A stretch of 64,000 bases of DNA from Roseomonas marmotae (GCF_017654485.1 NZ_CP061091.1:1191501-1255500), one strand, 5' to 3'; counted from the stretch's first letter, positions 22,659-35,227 are shown. Translations and numbers: made by a program. Notes: generated from the sequence alone by a model not told the origin.

Positions 22659-23980
22659 ACAACCTGGAGATGCTTGAAGCCCTGGTGGCCGCCGCGCGCG
22701 CGGCGGGGGCCGATGCGGCGGATGCGATCCTCGCCGCCGGAACCTCCCTGTCCGTCAGCCGGCGGCTGGGGGCGACCGAGCATCTCGAGCGGGCCGAGGG
22801 CTTCGACCTCGGCCTACGGGTCTTCATCGGCCAGAGGCAGGCCATCGTCTCCTCGACCGACCCGGACCCCGCGGGCTTCGCGCAACTGGCCGAGCGCGCC
22901 GTCGTCATGGCGCGGGCGGTGCCGGAGGACCGTTTCTCCGGCCTGCCGGAGGCGGTGCCGCTGCCGCCGCGCGACCTGGACCTGGACGACCCCGCCGAGC
23001 CCTCCGCCCAGGATCTGCTGGCCCGTGCCGCCGAGGCCGAGGAAGCGGCCCTGGCCACCGCGGGCGTCACCAACAGCAATGGCGCCGATGCCGGTTTCCA
23101 CCGCACCCGCATCGCCATCCTCGGCTCCAACGGTTTCGCGGGCGAATATGCCCGCTCCAGCCATTCCATCTCCGTTTCCGCCGTGGCGGGGCAGGGGACG
23201 GCGATGGAGCGCGACTACGACCACAGCGTCGCCGTGCATCTGGCCGATCTGGAGGATGCCGCCAGCCTCGGCCGCAGCGCCGGGGCGCGCGCGGTGCGGC
23301 GGCTCAACCCGACCCGCCCGGCCTCCCGCCGCCTCAGCGTGGTCTATGACCCGCGCGTGGCGGGTTCGCTGCTGGGGTATCTTGCGGGCGCGCTGAACGG
23401 CGCCTCCGTGGCGCGCGGCACCTCCTTCCTGCGCGACAGCATGGGCAAGCAGGTATTGGCCCCTGGTCTGACCCTGCGCGACGACCCGCTGCGGCGGCGC
23501 GGCCTGCGCTCCCGCCCGTTTGATGGGGAAGGGATGCCGGGCGAGCCGCGCGCGCTGATCGAGGACGGCGTGCTCAGGAGTTGGGTGCTGGACTGGCGCA
23601 GCGCCCGGCAACTCGGCCTCACCTCTACCGGCCATGCCAGCCGTGGCATTTCCGGCCCGCCCTCGCCCTCCACCACCAATCTCTGGCTGGAGCCGGGCAA
23701 GGTCTCCCCCGCCGCGCTGATGAGCGACCTGGACGAGGCGCTCTATGTGACGGAGATGATGGGCAGCAGCGTCAATGCGGTGACGGGCGACTACAGCCGC
23801 GGCGCCTCGGGCTTCATGATCCGCAAGGGAGAGCTGGCGGAGCCGGTCAGCGGCATCACCATCGCCGGCAACCTGAAGGAGATGTATCTCCACATGGCCG
23901 CCGCCGACGACCTGCGCTTCCGCCGTGGCACCGATGCGCCCACCCTGCGGGTGGATGGCATGACGCTGGCGGGCGCCTGA
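22655..23980 (+). CDS. pmbA: PmbA/TldE family metalloprotease-complex subunit
   Basis: A 441-residue member of the TldD/PmbA family. The C-terminal part carries the family pattern (STGHASRGISGPPSPSTTN, VTGDYSRGASGFMI, ISGITIAGNL-type ending). In known systems TldE pairs with TldD to degrade or trim peptides, for example in microcin B17 maturation and CcdA turnover; TldD holds the zinc site, and I see no HExxxH here, consistent with the PmbA/TldE side. It is translationally coupled to the M16 protease. No tldD is in this window. Confidence 0.88.
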   Translation: MNNLEMLEALVAAARAAGADAADAILAAGTSLSVSRRLGATEHLERAEGFDLGLRVFIGQRQAIVSSTDPDPAGFAQLAERAVVMARAVPEDRFSGLPEAVPLPPRDLDLDDPAEPSAQDLLARAAEAEEAALATAGVTNSNGADAGFHRTRIAILGSNGFAGEYARSSHSISVSAVAGQGTAMERDYDHSVAVHLADLEDAASLGRSAGARAVRRLNPTRPASRRLSVVYDPRVAGSLLGYLAGALNGASVARGTSFLRDSMGKQVLAPGLTLRDDPLRRRGLRSRPFDGEGMPGEPRALIEDGVLRSWVLDWRSARQLGLTSTGHASRGISGPPSPSTTNLWLEPGKVSPAALMSDLDEALYVTEMMGSSVNAVTGDYSRGASGFMIRKGELAEPVSGITIAGNLKEMYLHMAAADDLRFRRGTDAPTLRVDGMTLAGA

Positions 23981-24081
23981 CCAGCCGGACCCCGGCCGCG
24001 CATTCCCATATCGGAGAGCTTCTTCTAACCTTTCCCCTTGTCCGAGACTGGCCAGCGATAAGGCCGCAGGGGGAACCGAAC

Positions 24082-26481
24082 ATGAATGCTTCGCCGGGTG
24101 TGCAGACCCTCCAGCCCGTGGCCGATTCCGCGCGCCGCCTCGCCATCCTGAAGGCGCTGGAGCGGAAGCTGCTCTGGCTTTCCGCCTGGACCATCCACAA
24201 CGCCAACCATATCCGCCCCAACCGGGACGGGTTGAAGGTGGGCGGGCACCAGGCTTCCTCGGCCTCCTGCGTCTCGATCATGACGGCGCTCTATTTCGGC
24301 ATCCTGCGGCCGCAGGACCGGGTCGCGGTAAAGCCCCATGCCGGCCCGGTCTTCCATGCCGTCAACTACCTGCTGGGGCGGCAGAGCCGGGAGAGGCTTT
24401 CCACCCTGCGCCAGTTCGGCGGCATCCAGCCCTATCCCAGCCGGGTGAAGGACGGGGCGGAGGTGGATTTCTCCACCGGCTCCGTCGGGCTGGGCGTGGC
24501 CATGACCAGCTTCGCCTCGCTGGTGCAGGACTATGTCCACCTGCACAAGCTGGGCCGGGAAGGAATGGCGCGCGGGCGCCACATCGCCATCGTCGGCGAT
24601 GCCGAGCTGGATGAGGGCAATATCTACGAGGCCCTGCTGGAGGGCTGGAAGCATGATGTGCGCGATGTCTGGTGGGTGGTGGACTACAACCGCCAGAGCC
24701 TGGACAGCGTGGTGCCGGACCGTCTCTTCGGTCGGATCGAGGGCCTGTTCCGCGACATGGGCTGGAATGTCGTCACCCTGAAATACGGGCGGAAGCTGGA
24801 GGCCGCCTTCGCCCGCCCGGGCGGGGAGGCGCTGCGCCGCTGGATCGACGACTGCCCCAACAGCCTCTATTCCGCGCTGACCTTCCAGGGCGGCGCCGCT
24901 TGGCGCCGGGCGCTGCTGGCGGAACTGGGGCGGGATGCGGGCTTCCGCGACATCATCGACCCGCTGAGCGACGAAGAGCTCGGCGCCCTGATGACCAACC
25001 TGGCCGGCCATGACATCGAGACGCTGGAGGAGGCCTTCCGCGCCCAGGACGCGGCCGGCGACCAGCCGACCTGCTTCATCGCCTATACCGTCAAAGGCAT
25101 GGGCCTGCCCTTCGCCGGACATAAGGACAACCACGCCGGGCTGATGACCAGGGAGCAGATGGAGAGCTTCCGCGCCGCCATGGGCATCCGCGCCGGCCAT
25201 GAATGGGACCGGCTGGAAGGGCTGGAGATCCCGGAGGCGGAGATCGAGGCCTTCCTGCGCGCGGTGCCCTTCGCCGCGCCGCTGACGCCGGAGGGGCGCT
25301 GCCTCTCCGCGCCCCTGGTGCCCGTGCCCGCCAGCCTGCCCACGCCGCGCGTGCCGGAGGGGCGCACGCTTTCCACCCAGGCGGCCTTCGGGGAATTGCT
25401 GGCGGAGATCGGCCGGACCGGGCAGGGGGAGGAGGCGGAGCAATTCGCCGCCCGCGTCGTCACCACCAGCCCGGACGTGACCGTCTCCACCAATCTCGGC
25501 CCCTGGGTCAACCGGCGCGGGGTCTTCGACCGCCACCTGAAGAACGATGTCTTCCGTGACGCCAAGCTGGCCAGCGCCCAGCGCTGGGGCATGTCGCCCA
25601 CCGGCCAGCATATCGAGCTGGGCATCGCCGAGCAGAACCTCTTCCTGCTGCTGGGCGCGCTGGGGCTGGCGGACCGGATGCATGGCGGGCGGCTGCTGCC
25701 GGTGGGCACGGTCTATGATCCCTTCGTCAACCGCGGCCTCGATGCGCTGATCTATGCCTGCTACCAGGATGCGCGCTTCCTGCTGGTCTCGACGCCCTCC
25801 GGCCTGACCCTGGCGCCCGAGGGCGGTCAGCACCAGAGCTTCAACACCCCGCTGATCGGCATGGCGCAGGACCGGCTGGCCTGTTTCGACCCCGCCCATG
25901 CCGATGAGCTGGCCATCCTGCTGCGCTGGGCCTTCGAATACATGCAGAAGCCCGAGGGCTCGGCGGTCTGGCTGCGGCTTTCCACGCGTGGCCTGCAACA
26001 GCCGGAGCGAAAGCTGGATGCGGCGTCGGTGATCGCCGGCGGCTACTGGGCGGTGCCGCCGGCGGAGGGCGCGCGCATCGCCATCGCCTATCAAGGGCCG
26101 CTGGCGCCTGAGGCCATGGAGGCCTTCCAGGAGCTGCGGAGCGAGGAGCCCGGCGCCGGCCTGCTGGCCCTCACCAGCCCGGACCGGCTGCATGCGGGCT
26201 GGCTGGCCGCGCGGCGTGAGGCCCGGAAGGGTCCGGGGGCGGCGCCATCCCATATCGAGGCGCTGCTGGCGCCGCTGGCGCCGGGCGCGGCGCTGGTCAC
26301 GGTGCTGGACGGGCATCCGGCGGCGCATGCCTGGATGGGCGCGGTGCGCGGGCAGCGGGTGGTACCGCTGGGGGTGGACCACTTCGGCCAGTCCGGCGAT
26401 ATCCCCGACCTCTACCGGGAATACGGGCTGGATGTCGACGCCATCCTGGATGCCTGCGCCCAGGCCCTGTTAGGGCGCTGA
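24082..26481 (+). CDS. AceE-like homodimeric 2-oxoacid dehydrogenase E1 / transketolase-type enzyme
   Basis: A 799-residue ThDP enzyme of the homodimeric pyruvate dehydrogenase E1 class. The ThDP motif begins at Gly172-Asp173 (GDAELDEGNIYEA) and continues to VVDYNRQSLD. The cofactor-activating glutamate is Glu517 in ELGIAEQNLF. A transketolase C-terminal domain ends the protein. It is about 90 residues shorter than E. coli AceE and lacks the long N-terminal E2-docking region. No E2 gene is adjacent. MdeB-type 2-oxobutyrate dehydrogenase E1 proteins are close in size. The true substrate (pyruvate, 2-oxobutyrate, other) is not readable. The start ATG is behind GGGGGAA; an earlier in-frame start would overlap pmbA. 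Confidence 0.8.
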   Translation: MNASPGVQTLQPVADSARRLAILKALERKLLWLSAWTIHNANHIRPNRDGLKVGGHQASSASCVSIMTALYFGILRPQDRVAVKPHAGPVFHAVNYLLGRQSRERLSTLRQFGGIQPYPSRVKDGAEVDFSTGSVGLGVAMTSFASLVQDYVHLHKLGREGMARGRHIAIVGDAELDEGNIYEALLEGWKHDVRDVWWVVDYNRQSLDSVVPDRLFGRIEGLFRDMGWNVVTLKYGRKLEAAFARPGGEALRRWIDDCPNSLYSALTFQGGAAWRRALLAELGRDAGFRDIIDPLSDEELGALMTNLAGHDIETLEEAFRAQDAAGDQPTCFIAYTVKGMGLPFAGHKDNHAGLMTREQMESFRAAMGIRAGHEWDRLEGLEIPEAEIEAFLRAVPFAAPLTPEGRCLSAPLVPVPASLPTPRVPEGRTLSTQAAFGELLAEIGRTGQGEEAEQFAARVVTTSPDVTVSTNLGPWVNRRGVFDRHLKNDVFRDAKLASAQRWGMSPTGQHIELGIAEQNLFLLLGALGLADRMHGGRLLPVGTVYDPFVNRGLDALIYACYQDARFLLVSTPSGLTLAPEGGQHQSFNTPLIGMAQDRLACFDPAHADELAILLRWAFEYMQKPEGSAVWLRLSTRGLQQPERKLDAASVIAGGYWAVPPAEGARIAIAYQGPLAPEAMEAFQELRSEEPGAGLLALTSPDRLHAGWLAARREARKGPGAAPSHIEALLAPLAPGAALVTVLDGHPAAHAWMGAVRGQRVVPLGVDHFGQSGDIPDLYREYGLDVDAILDACAQALLGR

Positions 26482-26500
26482 GGGAGGCGGAGGCATTCCG

Positions 26501-26526
26501 CCGCGGCGCCGGTCACGGCGCCGCGG
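26501..26526. terminator. Perfect hairpin between convergent genes
   Basis: An 11-bp perfect stem (CCGCGGCGCCG at 26501-26511 with its complement at 26516-26526) with a GTCA tetraloop. It sits 20 bases after the AceE-like stop and 32 bases past the convergent methyltransferase stop. It could act on both strands, but no T run follows. Confidence 0.45.
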
Positions 26527-26558
26527 TCAGGCTGGCGTCGGCAGGGCGAAGCTCCCAC

Positions 26559-27392
26559 TCATGCCCTGGCGCCGGGCCGCACCACAACTTCCAGATATTC
26601 GGACGGGATCACCACGCCCGGGCCGCCGCCGCGCTGGAACTGCCCGATCAGGCCGGTGATGCCCTTTTCCAGCTCTGCCTGCCGATCCGGCTCCAGGGCC
26701 AGGAAAGCCTTGTGGACGGGGCCGTAATAGGTGCGGAAGACCTCCACCCAATGGGTGGGGGAGCGGTAGCGGAAGTTGAAGACGCGTGGCGTGGCGGTGA
26801 TGCCGGCGCCGGGGAAGAGCTCCCGCAGCCGCTCCTCCGTGCCCCAGAGGGCGGGGGAGCGCAGGCCGGCCGGGGGCGGCAGGAAGCCGCCGAGCAGCTT
26901 GAAGAGCTGGCCAACAAAGCCCCCGGGTGTCCAGTTCGCCAGCCCGATCCGCCCCTGCGGACGGCAGACGCGCAGCATTTCCGCTGCCGCCTTCTCCTGG
27001 TCCGGCGTGAACATGACGCCGAAGGTGGAGAGCACCGCGTCGAAGCTACCATCGGGGAAGGGCAGGGCCTCGGCATCGGCCACCCGGGTATCGAGCAGCA
27101 GGCTGTCCGCCTGCGCCCGCATGCGGGCCCGCTCCAGCAGGGCCGGCACATAATCGGTGCAGGTGACGCTGGCATATCGGCGCGCGGCAGCCAGGCTGGC
27201 ATTGCCGTTGCCGCCGGCGACATCCAGCACCTGCTCGCCGCCCCGGAGGTCAATGGCCTCGCAGAGCATCTCTCCGACGATCTGCAGCGTGGTGCCGATG
27301 ACGGCATAATCGCCCGAGGCCCAGTTGGCCTGCTGCTTCTGCTTGAGGGCGAGGAGATCGGGCTGGGGGGACGGCGTAGAGACCTGGCTCAT
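26559..27392 (-). CDS. SAM-dependent class I methyltransferase
   Basis: A 277-residue methyltransferase of the Methyltransf_11/UbiE-like group. The SAM-binding motif VLDVAGGNGNASLAAA is near residue 60. ADAEALPFPDGSFDAVLSTFGVMF is the motif II/III region and LRVCRPQGRIGLANW the motif IV region. Proteins of this type act on small molecules; the substrate is unknown. The start at 27392 has AGGGAG upstream. An in-frame extension further upstream is rich in Arg, Pro and Gly and not protein-like. It lies 133 bases downstream of the aminotransferase on the same strand. Confidence 0.82.
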   Translation of the reverse strand: MSQVSTPSPQPDLLALKQKQQANWASGDYAVIGTTLQIVGEMLCEAIDLRGGEQVLDVAGGNGNASLAAARRYASVTCTDYVPALLERARMRAQADSLLLDTRVADAEALPFPDGSFDAVLSTFGVMFTPDQEKAAAEMLRVCRPQGRIGLANWTPGGFVGQLFKLLGGFLPPPAGLRSPALWGTEERLRELFPGAGITATPRVFNFRYRSPTHWVEVFRTYYGPVHKAFLALEPDRQAELEKGITGLIGQFQRGGGPGVVIPSEYLEVVVRPGARA

Positions 27393-27525
27393 GGCGTTGC
27401 TCCCTGCGACCTTATTTTTTTGTCCGCAATGGATGCGCCGCTGGCCAGCCGGGGGGAAGACACATCCCCTCGACTCGGGAGGAGGGGAGGAGACGGCATC
27501 CCGCCACCTGCCCCCGCCCCCGCCG

Positions 27526-28722
27526 TCAGTCCTTGCGGAAGAAGGTATCCAGCCGTGCCATGGCCTGTTCGGCCAGCCCCGGGGAGACGGCAAAGCAGAG
27601 CCGCAGCTTGCCATCGGGATCCTCGCCGAAGGCGGTGCCGGGAGCCAGGCCGACCTTGGCCTCCCGCAGGATGCGGATGGCCAGGGAGCGGGAATCCTGC
27701 TCCCCGTCCCTGGAGAACATCAGGTAGAAGCTGCCCTCCGGCGGCTGCAGCCGGATGCCGGGGATGGCGCCCAGGCCCTCGCAGAAGATCCGCCGGCTTT
27801 CCCGGCAGCGGGCGACCATGGTGCGGATGAAGTCGTCGCCCTGCTCCAGCGCCGCGATGCAGGCATACTGGATGAAGGTCGGGATGCTGGTGGTGTTGTA
27901 CTGGCAGAGGCTGGCGAAGGTCTCGCCCAGCCCCTCCGGCACGATGATCCAGCCGGCGCGCCAGCCCGTCATTGCCCAGTTCTTGGAAAAAGTATTTGTT
28001 ACCAGCAGCTTGTCGCGCGGCTCCGTGATCTCCAGGAAGGAGGGCGCGATGGCGTTGCCATAGGTGAAGTGGTTGTAGACCTCGTCCGAGAGCAGCCAGA
28101 GGTCGCGCGCCCGCAGCAGGTCCCGCAGCGCGTACATCTCCGTCCTCGGCATCACCCAGCCCGTGGGGTTGGAGGGCGAGTTGATCGCCACGATCCGGGT
28201 GCGGGGCGTGATGGCGGCCTCGATATCCGCCAGATGCAGGCTGAAGCCGCCATCGGCGCCGCGCCGCAGGGGCACCGTGACCGGCACGCCGCCGCAGACC
28301 CGCACGGTCGCGGCCAGGTTCGGCCAGTGCGGGCCGGGAATGATGACCTCGTCCCCCGGGCTCAGCACCGCCTGCATGGCCTGCATGATGGCGTTCATGC
28401 CGCCGGCCGTGATGGCGAAACGGCCGGGCGCCACGTCCACGCCCCAGTGGCGGCTGTGGTAGTCGGCCAGGGCCTCCCGCAGCCGGGGCAGCCCCTGGGA
28501 ATAGGTGTAGCGGGTCTGGCCGGCCCGCATGGCGGCCTCGGCCGCCTCCACCACGAAGGGCGGAGTCGGCAGGTCGCCCTCGCCGATCCAGAGCTTGATG
28601 ACCTCCGGGTCCTCCCGCGCCAGATCGGCGATCTCGGCGATCTGGTTGACCGAGAGCTCCTTCATCCGGGCCGGAAGGGCCTCGCGGGGCGAAGGGAGGG
28701 TGGTTTCGGTGCTGTCGCTCAT
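27526..28722 (-). CDS. Class I/II pyridoxal-phosphate aminotransferase
   Basis: A 398-residue fold-type I aminotransferase. The Schiff-base lysine is Lys247 in NTFSKNWAMTGWRAGW. Asn185 (NSPSNPTGWV), Asp213 and Tyr216 (LLSDEVYNHF) are the usual PLP contacts. The substrate-carboxylate arginine is in KLRLCFAVS near the C-terminus. It resembles aspartate- or aromatic-type enzymes, but the exact substrate cannot be assigned. ATG 28722 has GAGG five bases upstream. It is divergent from tRNA-Leu. Confidence 0.88.
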   Translation of the reverse strand: MSDSTETTLPSPREALPARMKELSVNQIAEIADLAREDPEVIKLWIGEGDLPTPPFVVEAAEAAMRAGQTRYTYSQGLPRLREALADYHSRHWGVDVAPGRFAITAGGMNAIMQAMQAVLSPGDEVIIPGPHWPNLAATVRVCGGVPVTVPLRRGADGGFSLHLADIEAAITPRTRIVAINSPSNPTGWVMPRTEMYALRDLLRARDLWLLSDEVYNHFTYGNAIAPSFLEITEPRDKLLVTNTFSKNWAMTGWRAGWIIVPEGLGETFASLCQYNTTSIPTFIQYACIAALEQGDDFIRTMVARCRESRRIFCEGLGAIPGIRLQPPEGSFYLMFSRDGEQDSRSLAIRILREAKVGLAPGTAFGEDPDGKLRLCFAVSPGLAEQAMARLDTFFRKD

Positions 28723-28874
28723 GCGGACCTCGGGCAGGACAGGTGAGTCCATGCCGGGGGGCGCGTGAGGCCGCAAGGGGGCCTTGGTTGCGCTGCGCCC
28801 TTTCAATGAGGGCACTACTGCGCTAAACGCGCCGGCTCAACGAGTTGATCGGCCCCCCCGGGTCGGCGTCGCGC

Positions 28875-28959
28875 GCGGGCGTGGTGGAATTGGCAGACAC
28901 GCTGGATTTAGGTTCCAGTGGCGCAAGCCGTGGGGGTTCAAGTCCCTCCGCCCGCACCA
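28875..28959 (+). tRNA. tRNA-Leu (anticodon TAG)
   Basis: An 85-nt cloverleaf. The acceptor GCGGGCG (28875-28881) pairs with CGCCCGC (28949-28955), followed by discriminator A and encoded CCA. The anticodon stem CTGGA/TCCAG encloses the loop TTTAGGT, giving anticodon TAG (reads CUA, and CUG by wobble). A long class II variable arm is present, and the T loop GTTCAAGTC is normal. It ends 59 bases before the trigger factor start. Confidence 0.97.
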
Positions 28960-29018
28960 GTCAGCGCCGCCGGTGGCCCGAGCAGACGGACTGGTTTTCA
29001 GGAGCAGGTGTGGCGACG

Positions 29019-30374
29019 ATGCAGGTGACCGAGCAGGCAGCCGAGGGGCTGAAGCGGGGCTTTTCCGTGGTGGTTCCGGCGGCGGATATCGCCGCGGCGC
29101 GTGATGCGCGCCTGGCGGCCCTGGCCAAGGACGTCCGCATCCCGGGCTTCCGCCCGGGCAAGGTGCCGACCTCCGTGGTGAAGCAGCGCTTCGGCCAGGC
29201 CGTGATGGGTGAGGTGCTGGACGAGCAGGTGCAGTCCGCCACCCGCAGCGTGATCGAGGAGCGCGGCCTGCGCCCGGCCATGCAGCCCAAGATCGAGCTG
29301 ACGAACTTCGCCGATGGCGCGGACCTCGAGTTCACCATCGAGCTGGAGCAGCTGCCCGAGATCCCGCTGCCCGACTTCTCCGCCATCGAGCTGGAGAAGC
29401 CCGTCACCAAGGTGAGCGACGAGGAAGTCACCAAGGCCATCGAGGGCATCGCCTCCCGCAACCGCGCGATGGAGGACGTGACGGAAGACCGCGCGGCCGC
29501 CCAGGGCGATGTGGTGGTGACCGATTTCGAGGGGCGCCTGGTCGATGAGGCCGCCGAGGGCGGTCTGGCCGAGCCCTTCCAGGGCGGCACGGGCACGGAT
29601 ATGCCGGTCGAGATCGGCGGTGCCGGCTTCATCCCCGGCTTCGCCGAGGGCATGGAAGGCATCAAGGTCGGCGAGACCCGCGACGTGAAGGTCACCTTCC
29701 CGGCCGACTACGGCGCGGCCGAGCTGGCCGGCAAGGACGCCGTGTTCAAGCTGACCGCCAAGAAGCTGCAGAAGCCGGTCGCCGCCCAGGTGGACGACGA
29801 CTTCGCCAAGAAGCTGGGCCTGGCCGACCTGGCCGAGCTGAAGACCCGCATCAGCGAGTCGCTGCAGCAGGAATACGACCAGCTCTCCCGCCTCAACGTG
29901 AAGCGGAAGCTGCTGGACGCGCTCTCGGCCCAGGCCAGCTTCGACGTGCCGCAGGGCATGGTGGATGCCGAATTCGCCCAGATCTGGCAGCGGGTCGAGG
30001 CCGACCAGAAGGCCGGCCGCCTGGATGACGAGGACAAGGGCAAGGACGAGGACACGCTGAAGTCCGAGTACCGCGCCATTGCCGAGCGCCGCATCCGCCT
30101 GGGCCTGCTGCTGTCCGAGATCGGCCGCAGCAACAACATCCAGGTGACGAACGAGGAGATCTCGAACGCCATGCGCGCCGAGGCCCAGCGTTACCCGGGT
30201 CAGGAGCGGCAGGTGCTGGAGTTCTTCCAGAAGAACCCGCAGGCCATCGAGAACCTGCGCGCCCCCCTCTTCGAGGAGAAGGTGGTGGACTTCATGCTGG
30301 AACTGGCCAAGGTCACGGAGAAGGAAGTGCCGGCGGGCGAGCTTTCGGCCGAGCCGGAAGCGGCTGCGGCCTGA
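29019..30374 (+). CDS. tig: Trigger factor, ribosome-bound chaperone
   Basis: A 451-residue peptidyl-prolyl isomerase/chaperone. The ribosome-binding signature PGFRPGKVP lies near residue 43. An FKBP-type domain follows (GDVVVTDFEGRLVDE to FPADYGAAELAG, about 160-240), then a helical C-terminal cradle. The ATG at 29019 gives the universal MQVTE start. A GTG at 29010 (MATMQVTE) has better spacing from the AGGAG at 29000 and may be the real initiator. It heads the tig-clpP-clpX-lon block. Confidence 0.95.
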   Translation: MQVTEQAAEGLKRGFSVVVPAADIAAARDARLAALAKDVRIPGFRPGKVPTSVVKQRFGQAVMGEVLDEQVQSATRSVIEERGLRPAMQPKIELTNFADGADLEFTIELEQLPEIPLPDFSAIELEKPVTKVSDEEVTKAIEGIASRNRAMEDVTEDRAAAQGDVVVTDFEGRLVDEAAEGGLAEPFQGGTGTDMPVEIGGAGFIPGFAEGMEGIKVGETRDVKVTFPADYGAAELAGKDAVFKLTAKKLQKPVAAQVDDDFAKKLGLADLAELKTRISESLQQEYDQLSRLNVKRKLLDALSAQASFDVPQGMVDAEFAQIWQRVEADQKAGRLDDEDKGKDEDTLKSEYRAIAERRIRLGLLLSEIGRSNNIQVTNEEISNAMRAEAQRYPGQERQVLEFFQKNPQAIENLRAPLFEEKVVDFMLELAKVTEKEVPAGELSAEPEAAAA

Positions 30375-30499
30375 GCTGAACGGCCCCGGCCCAGCCGGGG
30401 AAGGTTACGGCGGCCGGGCTGGGGGCGGGAGACCGTTCCCGGCCCGTCGTCACTTCTGGGGCTCCCCCCTCTTTCCCCGCCGGGCTGGCTGTCCCATGT

Positions 30500-30515
30500 T
30501 AACCCTTGACGGTTA
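30500..30515. promoter_or_regulatory. Small inverted repeat upstream of clpP
   Basis: TAACC (30500-30504) and GGTTA (30511-30515) flank CCTTGAC in an AT-richer patch about 90 bases before the clpP start. TAGAAT (30514-30519) could be a -10 element, but no convincing -35 lies 17 bases before it. It may be an operator or promoter core. A 7-bp hairpin after tig (30384-30400) also lies in this gap. Confidence 0.3.
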
Positions 30516-30604
30516 GAATAACGGTGGCGGAAGCCGGCGCGGCTGCCAGGGGCAAGGGGCACCTGGGCGGCCCGGCGCCGGTGCCGCCGGGAGAGGATAG
30601 ACGC

Positions 30605-31258
30605 ATGCGTGACCGCGATCCGGTCGAGGTCTACAACAATACGCTGGTTCCCATGGTCATCGAGCAGACGGCCCGGGGCGAGCGTTCCTTCGACATTTAC
30701 TCGCGCCTGCTGAAGGAGCGGATCATCTTCCTGACCGGGCCGATCTTCGACCAGGTCTCGGCGCTGATCTGCGCTCAGCTGCTGTTTCTGGAGAGCGAGA
30801 ACCCCAACAAGGACATCGCCTTCTATATCAACAGCCCTGGCGGCGTGGTGACCGCCGGCCTCGCGATGTATGACACGATGCAGTACATCCGGGCCCCGGT
30901 CTCCACCGTCTGCCTTGGCATGGCGGCCTCCGCCGGCTCCCTGCTGCTGACGGCGGGCGAGAAGGGCAAGCGCTTCGCCCTGCCGAACAGCCAGGTGATG
31001 ATCCATCAGCCTTCCGGCGGCGCCCAGGGCCAGGCGACGGATATCGCCATCCAGGCGCGGGAGATCCTCAAGACCCGCGAGCGGCTGAACAGGATCTACG
31101 TGCATCATACCGGCCAGCCGCTGGAGGAAATCGAGCGGAGCATGGAGCGCGACACGTACCTGTCCGCCGATGAGGCCAAGGCTTTCGGCCTCATCGATCA
31201 GGTGGTGGAGCAGCGTCCGGCCGCCGTGGCCCCGGCGGCCGAGGCCCCGAAGGCCTGA
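30605..31258 (+). CDS. clpP: ATP-dependent Clp protease proteolytic subunit
   Basis: A 217-residue serine protease that forms the ClpP tetradecamer and degrades substrates unfolded by ClpX or ClpA. The catalytic triad is complete: Ser109 (GMAASAGS), His134 (MIHQPSGG) and Asp183 ([10 protein letters not shown]). I start it at ATG 30605 behind GAGAGG; upstream in-frame sequence is Gly/Pro/Arg-rich and not family-like. The Ala/Pro-rich tail after about residue 205 is a short lineage-specific extension. clpX follows 121 bases downstream. Confidence 0.97.
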   Translation: MRDRDPVEVYNNTLVPMVIEQTARGERSFDIYSRLLKERIIFLTGPIFDQVSALICAQLLFLESENPNKDIAFYINSPGGVVTAGLAMYDTMQYIRAPVSTVCLGMAASAGSLLLTAGEKGKRFALPNSQVMIHQPSGGAQGQATDIAIQAREILKTRERLNRIYVHHTGQPLEEIERSMERDTYLSADEAKAFGLIDQVVEQRPAAVAPAAEAPKA

Positions 31259-31265
31259 CCAAGAT

Positions 31266-31298
31266 GGCCGCCGGCCCGGCACGGGCCGGCCGGCGGCC
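31266..31298 (+). terminator. GC-rich hairpin after clpP
   Basis: Arms 31266-31276 (GGCCGCCGGCC) and 31288-31298 pair over 11 bp with an 11-nt loop, starting 8 bases after the clpP stop. GTTCCACTTCCCC follows with no T run. It may reduce read-through into clpX or protect the clpP transcript end. Confidence 0.4.
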
Positions 31299-31379
31299 GT
31301 TCCACTTCCCCCTGGATGACAGGGGGGCTACAGTCCCGTGTGGGTCCGCCGACATTTTTCCGGCGGGTCAGGAGCGCTC

Positions 31380-32636
<1,257 letters not shown>

Positions 32637-32654
32637 GCCGGGTTCCGGCGCCCA

Positions 32655-32688
32655 GCGCAGGGCAGGCCCGATTCGGCTTGCTCTGCGC
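32655..32688 (+). promoter_or_regulatory. 14-bp hairpin in the clpX-lon gap
   Basis: GCGCAGGGCAGGCC (32655-32668) pairs along its whole length with 32675-32688, with two G-T pairs and a 6-nt loop, starting 18 bases after clpX. No T run follows, so it is more likely an mRNA end-protecting or attenuating structure than a classic terminator. Confidence 0.45.
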
Positions 32689-32703
32689 CTCGGTCACCCC
32701 CAT
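32677..32703 (+). promoter_or_regulatory. Candidate heat-shock (sigma-32 type) promoter of lon
   Basis: CTTG (32677-32680) and CCCCAT (32698-32703) are separated by 17 bases and lie 77 bases before the lon start. This matches the general RpoH pattern of a CTTG-type -35 and a CCCCAT-type -10. lon is a well-known heat-shock gene. The -35 part lies within the right arm of the hairpin above. Confidence 0.45.
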
Positions 32704-32780
32704 CTCCCGAAAGAACCGTGGTGACGGGGCCGTGCCGATACCGGGCGGACCTGTACCGACTGTCCTGAGTGAGGTCCCCA

Positions 32781-35195
<2,415 letters not shown>

Positions 35196-35203
35196 GGCCA
35201 GTC

Positions 35204-35227
35204 CCGGGGCGGGTTTTCCCGCCCCGG
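35204..35227 (+). terminator. Hairpin terminator candidate after lon
   Basis: A perfect 10-bp stem (CCGGGGCGGG at 35204-35213 with CCCGCCCCGG at 35218-35227) closed by a TTTT tetraloop, 8 bases after the lon stop. The T residues are in the loop rather than after the stem, so termination may be partial. Confidence 0.5.

Noticed and set aside
24025-26382. 785-codon reverse frame across the AceE-like gene
   Set aside because: It has no recognisable domain and the usual Arg/Gln/Gly/His-rich shadow composition. The forward gene has intact catalytic motifs.
28875-28959. tRNA-Leu as an integration site
   Set aside because: No integrase and no direct repeat of the tRNA 3' end were seen in the window; trigger factor follows directly, as in a normal core region.
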